Source: Procambarus clarkii
Lineage: Eukaryota; Arthropoda; Malacostraca; Decapoda; Cambaridae
Assembly: GCF_040958095.1 (NCBI RefSeq)
Contig: NC_091209.1
Location: 7,572,589-7,636,588 of the forward strand
DNA length: 64,000 nucleotides
Direction: 5' to 3'
Shown here: piece after piece, positions 39,922-50,842 of the stretch
Layout: every line of letters begins with the position of its first letter
Position numbering within the stretch: position 1 is the stretch's first letter
Notes under the pieces: generated by a model
The model's input: the letters and a program-made list of their open reading frames with translations, nothing else
What the model was told of the DNA's origin: nothing
Database searches by the model: none
Made by a program: the position numbers and the translations under genes

Positions 39922-42900
39922 AAGTAAGTAATTATCAAAAGAAGGCACCAAACCGGGAAGGCTATGTAGCACCATCAAGTACGCAAAATAATCAGAGGGC
40001 GCTAAATATCACCAAGGAAGCCAATACGAGAACAAAAACGCATAAGGCGAACGATATCAAAAGTATCCGAGTCACCAAGAATTCTATCGAGGGACAGGCG
40101 ACCGCGAGGGGCGGTCGGAAAGCAAGACACACGCTCGTCCTGGAAGTCAGGACATTCAAGAAGGACATGCACGACTGTAAGAGGGACAATGCAAATAGGA
40201 CAATAAGGAGCAGGGCGGCGCTCCATCAAGTGACTATGGGTTAAGCGAGTATGGCCAATACGCAACCTCGCCAGAGCTGTTTCCCACCGCCGGTTACGGT
40301 GGAAGGAGGACGGCCACGAGGAAACACAACATTTAAGAGTACGTAGCTTGTTACCAGTAACAGACAACCAAGAAGCCTGCCAACGGGTAAGGACTGAGGA
40401 ATGGATAACCGGGTAAAAGTTGGAATACGGAATGCCTTTACGAGAGATGGGACAAGAGCGGACAGCTTCCTTGGCGGCAGCATCCGCACGCTCATTTCAA
40501 GACACACCAATATGGCTGGGAACCCAACAAAACTCAACCGACTTAAATTTACTGTGAACAAGAAACAGCCAATGCTGGATCTCGACAACTACTGGATGAA
40601 CCGGATTAAAGGACCCGAGAGCCATGAGGGCACTACGAGAGTCAACAACAACTACAAAGGAAGACTGACAACGAGAAAGCAGGAGACGAAGAGCATAGAG
40701 AATAGCATAAAGTTCCGCTGTAAAGATGCTAGTCTCCGGAGGTAAGCGACACATATAAGTGTGATCAGGAAAAACAACAGAGTAGCCAACACCGTCCGCT
40801 GACTTAGACCCATCGGTGAAGACAGAAACGGAGCGGGAGTGAGAAGAAAAGTGCTCGAGGAAAAGGCGTTTTAGAACCGTAGGAGGGGTAAAAGCTTTAG
40901 TGATACGGGTCAAGGATGTACAAAACCGCGGAAGAGGGACCCTCCACGGGGGCAAAGAAGGAACAACACGAGGAGAAACATCAGAAATACGAACGGAAAG
41001 AGAATCCTGTAGGCGAGATAACCAGACAGAAAGAGGGAGGTGGTGAAGATGAACAGGAACCGCAGGAGGGGTAAAAGTTAAAGCACGACAGAGGCGAGAG
41101 GATGTTGCAAGGACCGCGCAAGATAGCGAAGACAGTAGCGATCACGGCGGTCCTGGAGAGACAGGAAGCCAGTGTCAACATACAAGCTAAGGATGGGAGT
41201 CGATCGAAAGGCACCAGAACTGAGGCGCAACCCAGTATGGTGCAAAGCATCAAGACAGCGAAGAGAAGAAGGAGAAGCAGACGAGTAAGCAGGGCAACCA
41301 TAATCGAGCTTAGACAGGACGAGAGAGGAATGTAAAGCAAGGAGAGTGCGCCTATCTGCCCCCCAAGAAGTATGGGACAAGACCCGAAGGAGGGTAAGGG
41401 CCTTAGAGCACTCAACACGGAGGTAAGAGATATGGGGAGACCAAGACAAACGAGTGTCAAGGAATAACCCCAAAAGCTTCGTGGAATCTTTGTATTCAAG
41501 GGGATGACCATAAAGTGACAAAGAGGGACGAAGAACAACCCGTTTCCGCGTAAAAGTCATGGCACAAGTCTTAGAAGTAGAGAACTTGAAGCCATGATCT
41601 GTGGCCCAAGACGACATGGCATCAATTGCAAGTTGAAGCCGGCGTTGAAGGAGAGGCGAATCATCACCCTGACAACAAAGGGTAAGATCATCGACATAGA
41701 GAGCGGAGAAGACACCAGAAGGAAGAGAGGAAAGAAGACCATTGAGGGCAACCAGAAAAAAAAAGAGTAGTGCTCAGAACACTACCCTGGGGCACACCTT
41801 CGTATTGCTGAAAAGAGGGAGAGAGAGCGGTACCAAGGCGCACCCGAAAGGAACGACGAGAGAGGAAGCTGCGGAGAAAGAGAGGGAGATGACCACGAAG
41901 GCCAAAAGAATGAAGTTGAGATAGGATATGATAACGCCAAGTGGTGTCGTAAGCCTTTTCCAGGTCAAAAAGGACGGCAACAACGGAGGTCTTCGCAGCA
42001 AAAGCAGTACGAATATAGACCTCCAAGTTCACCAGGACATCTGTCGTGCTGCGGCACTTGCGGAAACCAAATTGAGAAGGGGAGAGGAGGTGATGGTGTT
42101 CCAGGAACCACATCAGACGAACGTTAACCATACGTTCAAAGAGTTTGCAGACACAACTTGTGAGAGCAATAGGGCGAAAGTCCTTAGGGAAAATACCCAG
42201 AGACCCCGGTTTGGGAACAGGGAGGACAACGGCATCGAGCCAGTCCTCAGGGACTGACGACGACTCCCAGATCCGATTATACAGACTCAGTAAATACCGA
42301 GACGTGCTCGGAGGGAGATGGCGAAGCATCTCATAATGAATACCATCGGAGCCCGCCGCCGTAGAACCGCAGAGGGCCAGGGCAGAACGAAGTTCAGAGA
42401 GAGAGAAGGGATCATTATAGGGAAGCTGAAGATGAGTGCAGAAATCTAAAGGACGAGACTCAAGGACAGGTTTACGAAGAAGGAAAGATTGGGGAAGATG
42501 AAGACCAGAGCTAACAGAAGAAAAGTGGGAACCCAGTTCAGAAGCGACCTGCAACAGGTCCACCACAAGAGTATCATGGAGGCGAAGGACCGGTGAAACA
42601 TCGGGAACGAACTTACCCGCTATCTTGCGGATACGCTTCCAGATCTGGGCCAGAGGGGGTTTCGGACGTAATTGTTGAGACATAAGATGCCCAACATTCA
42701 CGTTTAGCTGTACGGATGGCCCTACGGGCCACCGCACTCGCTTTCCGAAAGAAAAGAAAAGAATCGGTCGTCTGCCTACGGCGGTGCCTCTTCCAGGCTG
42801 CACGCTTACAGCGGACAGCCCGAGCACAGTCCGCATTCCACCAGGGAACGCACTTCCATGGACCCCGAGAGGAAGAGCGAGGAATAGAGCGGAGGGCAGC

Positions 42901-43832
42901 GTTGAAGACAGTGTCATGAAAAAGGAGGAGAGCGCGAGAGAGAGGCAAAAGGGAGAGGTCAGAGAGGGCAGCACTGAGGGTAAATAGGGTCCAGTCTGCC
43001 TTAGCAAACTGCCACCTAGGGAAAGAGAGGGAAGGGCAAAAAGAGAAAAAGGAAACAAGGATGGGGAAATGATCACTTCCATGGAGGTCATCAAGAACCT
43101 GCCACGTGAAATCTAAGTAAAGAGAAGAAGAGCAGAGAGAAAGATCAAGACAAGAAAGGGTGCGAGTCCGAGAGTCCAAATGAGTGGGCTCACCAGAATT
43201 CAGAAGAGACAGGGAAGAAGAGAGGAGAAACGGCTCAAGAAGGCGACCCCGGGTATTCGTCAGAACGTCACCCCAAAGAGAATGACGACAATTGAAGTCA
43301 CCCAGCAGGAGCACAGGCTCCGGCAGGGAGTCTAGGCGGCGTTTCAAATCAGGAAGAGAAAGCGGGACACTCGGGGGGAGATAAATGGAACAAACAGTGT
43401 ACCATTTCCCCACAAAGACACGAGCAGCAGAACAATGGAGAGGTGAAGGAAAAAGTAAAGGAACAAAGGGAACATCAGCACGAATCAAAAGAGCAGAAGA
43501 ATTAGAAGCCCCAGCAACAGCTGGGGGGGGGGAGGGAGAGAAAGGAATAGCCACGAAAACGACCAGGACGAGCACCAAGCATCGGCTCCTGGAGACAGAC
43601 ACAAAGGGGCGAAAACCGCAAAATCAGAAGTTGGAGTTCGAGGAAATTAGCGTAATAACCTCGAACGTTCCATTGAAGAATGGACAACGACGAGAAGAGA
43701 AAGGACAAAAACAGAGAACAAGGAAGAAACAAAGGCGAAAGAGCAACAGAGCACGTTAAAGAATATCAGGGTCGGGATCAGGGTCAGCAAAGTCAGGGTT
43801 AGGGGGCATGGGTAAACTAAGCAAAGACGGAG
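39922..43832 (-). pseudogene. 5'-truncated, decayed I/Nimb-like LINE
   Basis: On the minus strand this holds the last few ORF1 codons, all of ORF2 and the 3' end with an ACTT repeat (39922-39930). ORF2 is split by frameshifts into endonuclease (42613-43602), RT N-half (41688-43094), RT C-half (41078-41617) and RNase H plus C-terminus (40002-40955) fragments. One defect is an extra A run near 41760, right after motif B. Compared with the intact neighbour it is the oldest of the three copies. The 5' break at about 43832 abuts the hairpin repeat. Confidence 0.85.
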
Positions 43833-44510
43833 ATGATGATGAAGATTAAGCCACCCAAAAGGTGGCACGGGCATGAATAGCCCGTAAGTGGTGGCCATTT
43901 TAAGCCATTACCAGTATCAAGTGGTGATACTGGAGATCTGTGGAGGTGCGAATGCACCCTGCATGATGGGAGATGTCTCCCTTGTGAATGTGTTAAGATG
44001 AAGATGAAGCCACCCAATAGGTGGCACGGGCATGAATTGGTAAGTGGTGGCCCTTTTGAGCCATCACCAGTATCAATAGATGATACTGGAGATCTGTGGA
44101 GGTGCGACTGCACCCAGCGTGACGGGAGATGTCTCCCGTGTTTTAAACAGATGAAGAAGATGAAGATGAAGCCACCCAAAAGATGGCACGGGCATGAATA
44201 GCTCGTAAGTGGTGGCCCTTTCGAGCCATCACCAGTATCAAGAGCTGATACTGGAGATCTGTGGAGGTGCAAGTGCACTCAGCGTGACGGGAGATGTCTC
44301 CCATGAATGTGTCCAAGATGACGATTAAACCATCGAAAAGGTGGCACGGGCATGAATAGCCCGTAAGTGGTGGCCCTTTTGAGCCATTGCCAGTATCAAG
44401 AGCTGATACTGGAGATCTGTGGAGGTGCAACTGCACCCTGCGTGACGGGAGATGTCTCCCGGACCAAGTGGTGACCAAATGGTGGGTTAATGTTTGATGA
44501 TGATGAAGAT
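43833..44510. repeat. Tandem repeat of about 155 bp, four copies, each a chain of short hairpins
   Basis: Monomers start near 43849, 44009, 44171 and 44330. Each contains, in order, six short inverted repeats: GCCACC-caaaa-GGTGGC, CGGGC-atgaata-GCCCG, GGC(CC)-tttt-GAGCC, CCAGTATC-...-GATACTGG, GGTGC-aact-GCACC and GGGAGA-tg-TCTCCC. Loops vary between copies (for example aagagct, aagtggt and aatagat) while stems are mostly kept. GATGATGATGAAGATTAAG flanks the block on both sides. No protein coding is evident. Confidence 0.85.
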
Positions 44511-44599
44511 TAAGTAAGTAAGTAAGTAATTATCAAAAGAAGGCACCAAACCGGGAAGGCTATGTAGCACCATCAAATACGCAAAATAATCAGAGGGCG

Positions 44600-47500
44600 C
44601 TAAATATCACCAAGGATGCCAATACGAGAACAAAAACGCATAAGGCGAACGATATCAAAAGTATCCGAGTCACCAAGAATTCTATCGAGGGATAGGTGAC
44701 CGCGAGGGGCGGTCGGAAAGCAAGACACACGCTCGTCCTGGAAGTCAGGACATTCAAGAAGGACATGCACGACCGTAAGAGGGACAATGCAACTAGGACA
44801 ATAAGGAGCAGGGCGGCGCTCCATCAAGTGACCATGGGTTAAGCGAGTATGGCCAATACGCAACCTCGCTAGAGCTGTTTCCCACCGCCGGTTACGGTGG
44901 AAGGAGGACGGCCACGAGGAAACACAACATTTAAGAGTACGTAGCTTGTTACCAGTAACAGACAACCAAGAAGCCTGCCAACGGGTAAGGACTGAGGAAT
45001 GGATAACCGGGTAAAAGTCGGAATACGGAATGCCTTTACGAGAGATGGGACAAGAGCGGACAGCTTCCTTAGCGGCAGCATCCGCACGCTCATTTAAAGA
45101 CACGCCAATATGGCTGGGAACCCAACAAAACTCAACCGACTTAAATTTACTGTGAACGAGAAACAGCCAATGCTGGATCTCGACAACTACCGGATGAACT
45201 GGATTAAAGCACCCGAGAGCCATGAGGGCACTACGAGAGTCAACAACAACCACAAAGGAAGACTGACAACGAGAAAGCAGGAGACGAAGAGCATAGAGAA
45301 TAGCATAAAGTTCCGCTGTAAAGATGCTAGTCTCCGGAGGCAAGCGACACATATAAGTGCGATCAGGAAAAACAACAGAGTAGCCAACACCGTCCGCTGA
45401 CTTAGACCCATCGGTGAAGACAGAAACGGAGCGGGAGTGAGAAGAAAAGTGCTCGAGGAAAAGGCGTTTTAGAACTGTAGGAGGGGTAAAAGCTTTAGTG
45501 ATACGAGTCAAGGATGTACAAAACCGCGGAAGAGGGACCCTCCACGGGGGCAAAGAAGGAACAACACGAGGAGAAACATCAGAAATACGAACGGAAAGAG
45601 AATCCTGCAGGCGAGATAACCGGACAGAAAGAGGGAGGTGGTGAAGAGGAACAGGAACCGCAGGAGGGGTAAAAGTTAAAGCACGACAGAGACGAGAGGA
45701 AGGATGTTGCAAGGACCGCGCAAGATAGCGAAGACAGTAGCGATCACGGCGGTCCTGGAGAGACAGGAAGCCAGTGTCAACATACAAGCTAAGGACGGGA
45801 GTCGAACGAAAGGCACCAGAACTGAGGCGCAACCCAGCATGGTGCAAAGCATCAAGACGGCGAAGAGTAGAAGGAGAAGCAGACGAGTAAGCAGGGCAAC
45901 CATAATCGAGCTTAGACAGGACGAGAGAGGAATGTAAAGCAAGGAGAGTGCGCCTATCTGCCCCCCAAGAAGTATGGGACAAGACCCGAAGGAGGGTAAG
46001 GGACTTAGAGCACTCAACACGGAGGTAAGAGATATGGGGAGACCAAGACAAACGAGTGTCAAGGAATAACCCCAAAAGCTTCGCGGAATCTTTGTATTCA
46101 AGGGGATGACCATAAAGTGACAAAGAGGGACGAAGAACAACCCGTTTCCACGTAAAAGTCATGGCACAAGTCTTAGAAGTAGAGAACTTGAAGCCATGAC
46201 CTGTGGCCCAAGACGACACGGCATCAATCGCAAGTTGAAGCCGGCGTTGAAGGAGAGGCGAATCATCACCCTGACAACAAAGGGTAAGATCATCGACATA
46301 GAGAGCGGAGAAGACACCAGAAGGAAGAGAGGAAAGAAGACCATTGAGGGCAACCAGAAAAAGAGTAGTGCTCAGAACACTACCCTGGGGCACACCTTCG
46401 TATTGCTGAAAAGAGGGAGAGAGAGCGGTACCAAGGCGCACCCGAAAGGAACGACGAGAGAGGAAGCTGCGGAGAAAGAGAGGGAGATGACCACGAAGGC
46501 CAAAAGAATGAAGTTGAGATAGGATATGATAACGCCAAGTGGTGTCGTAAGCCTTTTCTAGGTCAAAAAGGACGGCAACAACGGAGGTCTTCGCAGCAAA
46601 AGCAGTACGTATATAGACCTCCAAGTTCACCAGGACATCTGTCGTGCTGCGGCACTTGCGGAAACCAAATTGAGAAGGGGAGAGGAGGTGATGGTGTTCC
46701 AGGAACCACATCAGACGAACGTTAACCATACGTTCAAAGAGTTTGCAGACACAACTTGTGAGAGCAATAGGGCGAAAGTCCTTAGGGGAAGTACCCAGAG
46801 ACCCCGGTTTGCGAACAGGGAGGACAACGGCATCGAGCCAGTCCTCAGGGACTGACGACGACTCCCAGATCCGATTATACAGACTCAGTAAATACTGAGA
46901 CGTGCTCGGAGGGAAATGGCGAAGCATCTCATAATGAATACCATCGGAGCCCGCCGCCGTAGAACCGCAGAGGGCCAGGGCAGAACGAAGTTCAGAGAGA
47001 GAGAAGGGATCATTATAGGGAAGCTGAAGATGAGTGCAGAAATCTAAAGGACGAGACTCAAGGACAGGTTTACGAAGAAGGAAAGATTGGGGAAGATGAA
47101 GACCAGAGCTAACAGAAGAAAAGTGGGAACCCAGTTCGGAAGCGACCTGCAACGGGTCCGCCACAAGAGTATCATGGAGGTGAAGGACCGGTGAAACATC
47201 GGGAACGAACTTACCCGCTATCTTGCGGATACGCTTCCAGATCTGGGCCAGAGGGGTTTCGGACGTAATTGTCGAGACATAAGATGCCCAACATTCACGT
47301 TTAGCCGTACGGATGGCCCTACGGGCCACCGCACTCGCTTTCCGAAAGAAAAGAAAAGAATCGGTCGGCTGCCTACGGCGGTGCTTCTTCCAGGCTGCAC
47401 GCTTACAGCGGACAGCCCGAGCACAGTCCGCATTCCACCAGGGAACGCACTTCCGTGGACCCCGAGAGGAAGAGCGAGGAATAGAGCGGAGGGCAGCGTC

Positions 47501-48325
47501 GAAGACAGTGTCATGAAAAAGGAGGAGAGCGCGAGAGAGGGGCAGAAGGGAGAGGTCAGAGAGAGTAGCACTGAGGGAAAATAGGGTCCAGTCCGCCTTA
47601 GCAAACTGCCACCTAGGGAAAGAGAGGGAAGGGCGAAAAGAGAAAAAGGAAACAAGGATGGGGAAATGATCACTTCCATGGAGGTCATCAAGAACCTGCC
47701 ATGTGAAATCTAAGTAAAGAGAAGAAGAGCAGAGAGAAAGATCAAGACAAGAAAGGGTACGAGTTCGAGAGTCCAAATGAGTGGGCTCACCAGAATTCAG
47801 AAGAGACAGGGAAGAAGAGAGGAGAAACGGCTCAAGGAGGCGACCCCGGGTATTCGTCAGAACGTCACCCCAAAGAGAATGACGACAATTGAAGTCACCC
47901 AGCAGGAGCACAGGCTCCGGCAAGGAGTCTAGGAGGTGTTTCAAATCAGGAAGAGAGAGCGGGACACTCGGGGGGAGATAAATGGAACAAACTGTGTACC
48001 ATTTCCCCACAAAGATACGAGCAGCAGAACAATGGAGAGGCGAAGGAAAAAGTAAAGGAACAAAGGGAACATCAGCCCGAATCAAGAGAGCAGAAGAATT
48101 AGAAGCCCCAGCAATGGCTGGGGGGGGGGAGAGAAAGGAATAGCCACGAAAACGACCAGGACGAGCACCAAGCATCGGCTCCTGGAGACAGACACAAAGG
48201 GGCGAAAACCGCAAAATCAGAAGTTGGAGTTCGAGGAAATTAGCGTAATAACCTCGAACGTTCCATTGAAGAATGGACAACGACGAGAAGAGAAAGGACA
48301 AAAACAGAGAACAAGGAAGAAACAA
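44600..48325 (-). CDS. LINE ORF2 polyprotein: APE endonuclease, reverse transcriptase, RNase H, C-terminal zinc motif
   Basis: The frame is 1,241 residues. Endonuclease, about residues 15-240: LQWNVRG, LQEPM, LLGDFNCRHS, LDLSLCS and SDHFPI. RT, about 470-760: FDLEKAYDTTW, EGVPQGSVLS and YVDDL. RNase H, about 990-1110: FTDGSK, AELYAI, VVDSRSAL and NERADAAAKEA, so all four acidic residues are in place. C-terminal C-x2-C-x7-H-x4-C near residue 1190. It nicks target DNA and reverse-transcribes the element RNA. The first codon drawn here is TTG, and there is no ATG before the endonuclease (first Met in LQEPM). The frame opens after a TGA seven bases upstream of the end of ORF1, in the -1 frame relative to ORF1. 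Confidence 0.92.
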   Translation of the reverse strand: MFLPCSLFLSFLFSSLSILQWNVRGYYANFLELQLLILRFSPLCVCLQEPMLGARPGRFRGYSFLSPPPAIAGASNSSALLIRADVPFVPLLFPSPLHCSAARIFVGKWYTVCSIYLPPSVPLSLPDLKHLLDSLPEPVLLLGDFNCRHSLWGDVLTNTRGRLLEPFLLSSSLSLLNSGEPTHLDSRTRTLSCLDLSLCSSSLYLDFTWQVLDDLHGSDHFPILVSFFSFRPSLSFPRWQFAKADWTLFSLSATLSDLSLLPLSRALLLFHDTVFDAALRSIPRSSSRGPRKCVPWWNADCARAVRCKRAAWKKHRRRQPTDSFLFFRKASAVARRAIRTAKRECWASYVSTITSETPLAQIWKRIRKIAGKFVPDVSPVLHLHDTLVADPLQVASELGSHFSSVSSGLHLPQSFLLRKPVLESRPLDFCTHLQLPYNDPFSLSELRSALALCGSTAAGSDGIHYEMLRHFPPSTSQYLLSLYNRIWESSSVPEDWLDAVVLPVRKPGSLGTSPKDFRPIALTSCVCKLFERMVNVRLMWFLEHHHLLSPSQFGFRKCRSTTDVLVNLEVYIRTAFAAKTSVVAVLFDLEKAYDTTWRYHILSQLHSFGLRGHLPLFLRSFLSRRSFRVRLGTALSPSFQQYEGVPQGSVLSTTLFLVALNGLLSSLPSGVFSALYVDDLTLCCQGDDSPLLQRRLQLAIDAVSSWATGHGFKFSTSKTCAMTFTWKRVVLRPSLSLYGHPLEYKDSAKLLGLFLDTRLSWSPHISYLRVECSKSLTLLRVLSHTSWGADRRTLLALHSSLVLSKLDYGCPAYSSASPSTLRRLDALHHAGLRLSSGAFRSTPVLSLYVDTGFLSLQDRRDRYCLRYLARSLQHPSSRLCRALTFTPPAVPVPLHHLPLSVRLSRLQDSLSVRISDVSPRVVPSLPPWRVPLPRFCTSLTRITKAFTPPTVLKRLFLEHFSSHSRSVSVFTDGSKSADGVGYSVVFPDRTYMCRLPPETSIFTAELYAILYALRLLLSRCQSSFVVVVDSRSALMALGCFNPVHPVVVEIQHWLFLVHSKFKSVEFCWVPSHIGVSLNERADAAAKEAVRSCPISRKGIPYSDFYPVIHSSVLTRWQASWLSVTGNKLRTLKCCVSSWPSSFHRNRRWETALARLRIGHTRLTHGHLMERRPAPYCPSCIVPLTVVHVLLECPDFQDERVSCFPTAPRGHLSLDRILGDSDTFDIVRLMRFCSRIGILGDI

Positions 48326-48348
48326 AGGCGAAAGACCAACAGAGCACG

Positions 48349-50307
48349 TTAAAGAATATCAGGGTCGGGATCAGGGTCAGCAAAGTCAGGGTTAGGGGGC
48401 ATGGGTAAACTGAGCAAAGACGGAGGGAAGGAAACGGGAGAACAGATCAGAGGTGGGCGGGCAGGGTCCGGAGGAGGAGGAGGAGGAGGAGGAGGAGGAG
48501 GAGGAGGAGGAGGAGGAGGAGACAACGGAGAGGAGCAGTCAAGGACAGCAGCAGGAAGAGGGGGAGTAGAAAGAGAGGAGCGCACCCCAGCAAGAGCAGC
48601 AACCGAAAGGGAAGCAGGGGCCAAAGAAACCTCCATAGCGGGAACAGGGGGCGCAAGCACTGAAACGGGAGTGGAAGGAGCAACAGAGCCAGAAGGAGGA
48701 GCTGAGGAAGAAAGCGAAGCCTTCTTACCCGCCGGGGAAGAGGAAGGAGAGGAGCCAGGCTTACGCTTCTGACTTAAAGAGACCGGTGTCCCAGCAACTA
48801 CGTACCGGGCAACGGATTCCAGTGTCTCAACAGGAGAAGCCGAACGAGAGCACACACGACGGCCGTTAGGAGAGCGATGGACATCCGCCCGCACCGACAG
48901 GCGGCGGGGAGAGCCGATAGATGGAGGAAGAGGATGGGAAGGAGGATCGGAGGGGGACGAGGAAGGAGACACAGAAGACACGACAGACCGGGTAGAAGGA
49001 AGGGGAACCCCAGACAGAGGACCAGGAGGAGGATCCTTCGGGAGAGAACCCAAAGGGACAGAGGAGGGGGCAGTGGGCGCATCAGGGTCCAAGGCCTGGA
49101 AACGGTTGTGAGTCTGAGGAAGGCGGGAAGGACGAGGAGAGGAAGAGCGCAACACGCGAGCATAAGAGATATTAGCATAAGGCGGGAGCCGGCGAACCTG
49201 GCGCCTCGCCTCAGGAAAAGATAAACGCTCCCGGTGCTTCAAGTTGAGGACGGCTGCCTCAAGCTTGTAATGGACACACGCACGGGAGAAGGTAGGATGG
49301 GCCTCACCGCAGTTGAGGCAACGAGCCTGGGGAGAAGCGCACTCCGACTTAGAGTGACCTTCGCCACCACACAAAGGACAGAGAGAGACAGTCCCGGAGC
49401 AGCGGAGGGCACCATGCCCAAACCTCCAGCACTTGTTGCAGAGCCGAGGAGAAGGAACGTACTCCTGGACAGAGCACCTGGCACCAGCAAGAATGACAGA
49501 GGGTGGAAGGGTCCTACCATCAAAGGTAATCTTCACAACCCGGAGGGGTTGACGGCGACTACCACGAGGGGGACGAGTAAACGTGTCCACCTGGGGAATA
49601 GAATGGCCCTGGGCAGCGAGGATATGTCGAATATCGTCGTGGCAGTCGCGTAGGTCCCGAACACCGGTCGCAACATGGGGCGGGAGCAAAATAGTGCCAA
49701 CACTGGCATTCAACTGAACGTTCTTCGAGACCCGAACGGGGGTCTCGCCAAGGCAGGATAAGGCAGCCAAGCGGGAAGCAGCATCCTGAGAAGGAGCAGC
49801 AACGACACGCGTACCGAGACGAGTGGGGTTAAAAGTAATGGAGGCATCCACGGAATCAATGAGATGTCGATGAAGGGAGAAATCGTCAGGAGGCGCAGAA
49901 TCAAGAGGGAGGAGATCAAAATATTTGGCCCACGAAACGGGACCAAACAAGGCTTGATAGGTAGCAGAACTGGAAGGAATCGAGCGAGGGCGGCCGTGAC
50001 GAAGACGGCGGTGAGAACCCCCAGAGAGAGAGGGGTTAAAAGGCGCAGTAGTTACAACTAGAGAAGGAGCCACGCTAGGGGACGAGGTAGTCACCACTGG
50101 GGGCTTGGGGCTCGACCCAACCACAGAGGAGGGAGGGGAGCCAGGGGAAGGAGTCAGAGAGGCCAAAGGAGGAACAAGGTCGGGGCCCAATGCAGCGGAG
50201 GCTACAGAGCCCGGTCTTCCAATACGGACCGACTCGGGGGCTTGGTCGCCCACCCCACGAGCCTGAGAAGGTAAACCAGAAGCAGCCGAAACAGGGGTTA
50301 TCATCAT
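48349..50307 (-). CDS. LINE ORF1 protein with zinc knuckles and a polyproline expansion
   Basis: This is 652 residues, the homologue of 28123-30039, with the same three CCHC knuckles and Ser/Pro-rich flanks. A GGA/TCC trinucleotide run (48472-48522) encodes an unbroken proline tract in the C-terminal third. The other copy has only about six prolines there, which accounts for most of the length difference. The start is the first ATG of the frame, with another ATG at the following codon. Confidence 0.9.
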   Translation of the reverse strand: MMITPVSAASGLPSQARGVGDQAPESVRIGRPGSVASAALGPDLVPPLASLTPSPGSPPSSVVGSSPKPPVVTTSSPSVAPSLVVTTAPFNPSLSGGSHRRLRHGRPRSIPSSSATYQALFGPVSWAKYFDLLPLDSAPPDDFSLHRHLIDSVDASITFNPTRLGTRVVAAPSQDAASRLAALSCLGETPVRVSKNVQLNASVGTILLPPHVATGVRDLRDCHDDIRHILAAQGHSIPQVDTFTRPPRGSRRQPLRVVKITFDGRTLPPSVILAGARCSVQEYVPSPRLCNKCWRFGHGALRCSGTVSLCPLCGGEGHSKSECASPQARCLNCGEAHPTFSRACVHYKLEAAVLNLKHRERLSFPEARRQVRRLPPYANISYARVLRSSSPRPSRLPQTHNRFQALDPDAPTAPSSVPLGSLPKDPPPGPLSGVPLPSTRSVVSSVSPSSSPSDPPSHPLPPSIGSPRRLSVRADVHRSPNGRRVCSRSASPVETLESVARYVVAGTPVSLSQKRKPGSSPSSSPAGKKASLSSSAPPSGSVAPSTPVSVLAPPVPAMEVSLAPASLSVAALAGVRSSLSTPPLPAAVLDCSSPLSPPPPPPPPPPPPPPPPPDPARPPLICSPVSFPPSLLSLPMPPNPDFADPDPDPDIL

Positions 50308-50842
50308 TACAAAAAGAAGAATTCATTCACGAATGTGCCCCCACACCCACCATGGAGCCACAATTAGAGGCACGACACCCAACAAGAAGCTATCGCCGAT
50401 CTTGCCGAGGCCTCCTAGGGGTGCGTCGTGAGTATACGCCCCACAAACGCCACCTTAAGAAACCGACAGTCTGTCGAGATCGGGTTCAGTGACGAAAGGG
50501 GGATTGACAATAAAAGGTTCCCCTCGCTCTCGACGTCGGGTACTACAGTTCTACGGGTGCAAGAGTATGCCTCCTCAAGCACCCGGGCGTCAAAATAGAA
50601 GAAGTCCAAGGGAAGAACCAGAACGAGCAAAAGGTCGGCAGGAAACGGCAAGCAGATAGGAGAAGAGGGGGGAGAAAAGACGAAACAGAAGGAAAAGGAA
50701 AAGATGCCCAGCAGAATTGGAGAGGACGGCAGCAGGAGCACAAGGCTAGAAAAGGACAGAGGACTGTCCCAAGGAGCATCACACTCTGGCAGCTGCCCAC
50801 TAAGCCCCCACACGGCGACAACGAGCTGAGCGGAGAGGGGGC

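Larger units (their letters stand above)
44511..50842 (-). mobile_element. Full-length I/Nimb-like LINE with both ORFs open
   Basis: Reading minus, the 5' end is at about 50842 (CCTCTCCGCTCAGCTCG), then a 5' UTR of about 530 bp, ORF1 (50307-48349), ORF2 (48325-44600) and a 3' end with four ACTT units at 44511-44525. Both reading frames are uninterrupted, with all catalytic motifs present. No clear target-site duplication is visible; the 3' flank is ATCTTCATCATCATC and the 5' flank ends CCCCTCATGG. It is potentially autonomous. Confidence 0.9.

Noticed and set aside
43849-44464. Hammerhead ribozyme or CRISPR-like array in the hairpin repeat
   Set aside because: The CUGANGA...GAAA hammerhead core is absent, and repeats are contiguous without unique spacers.
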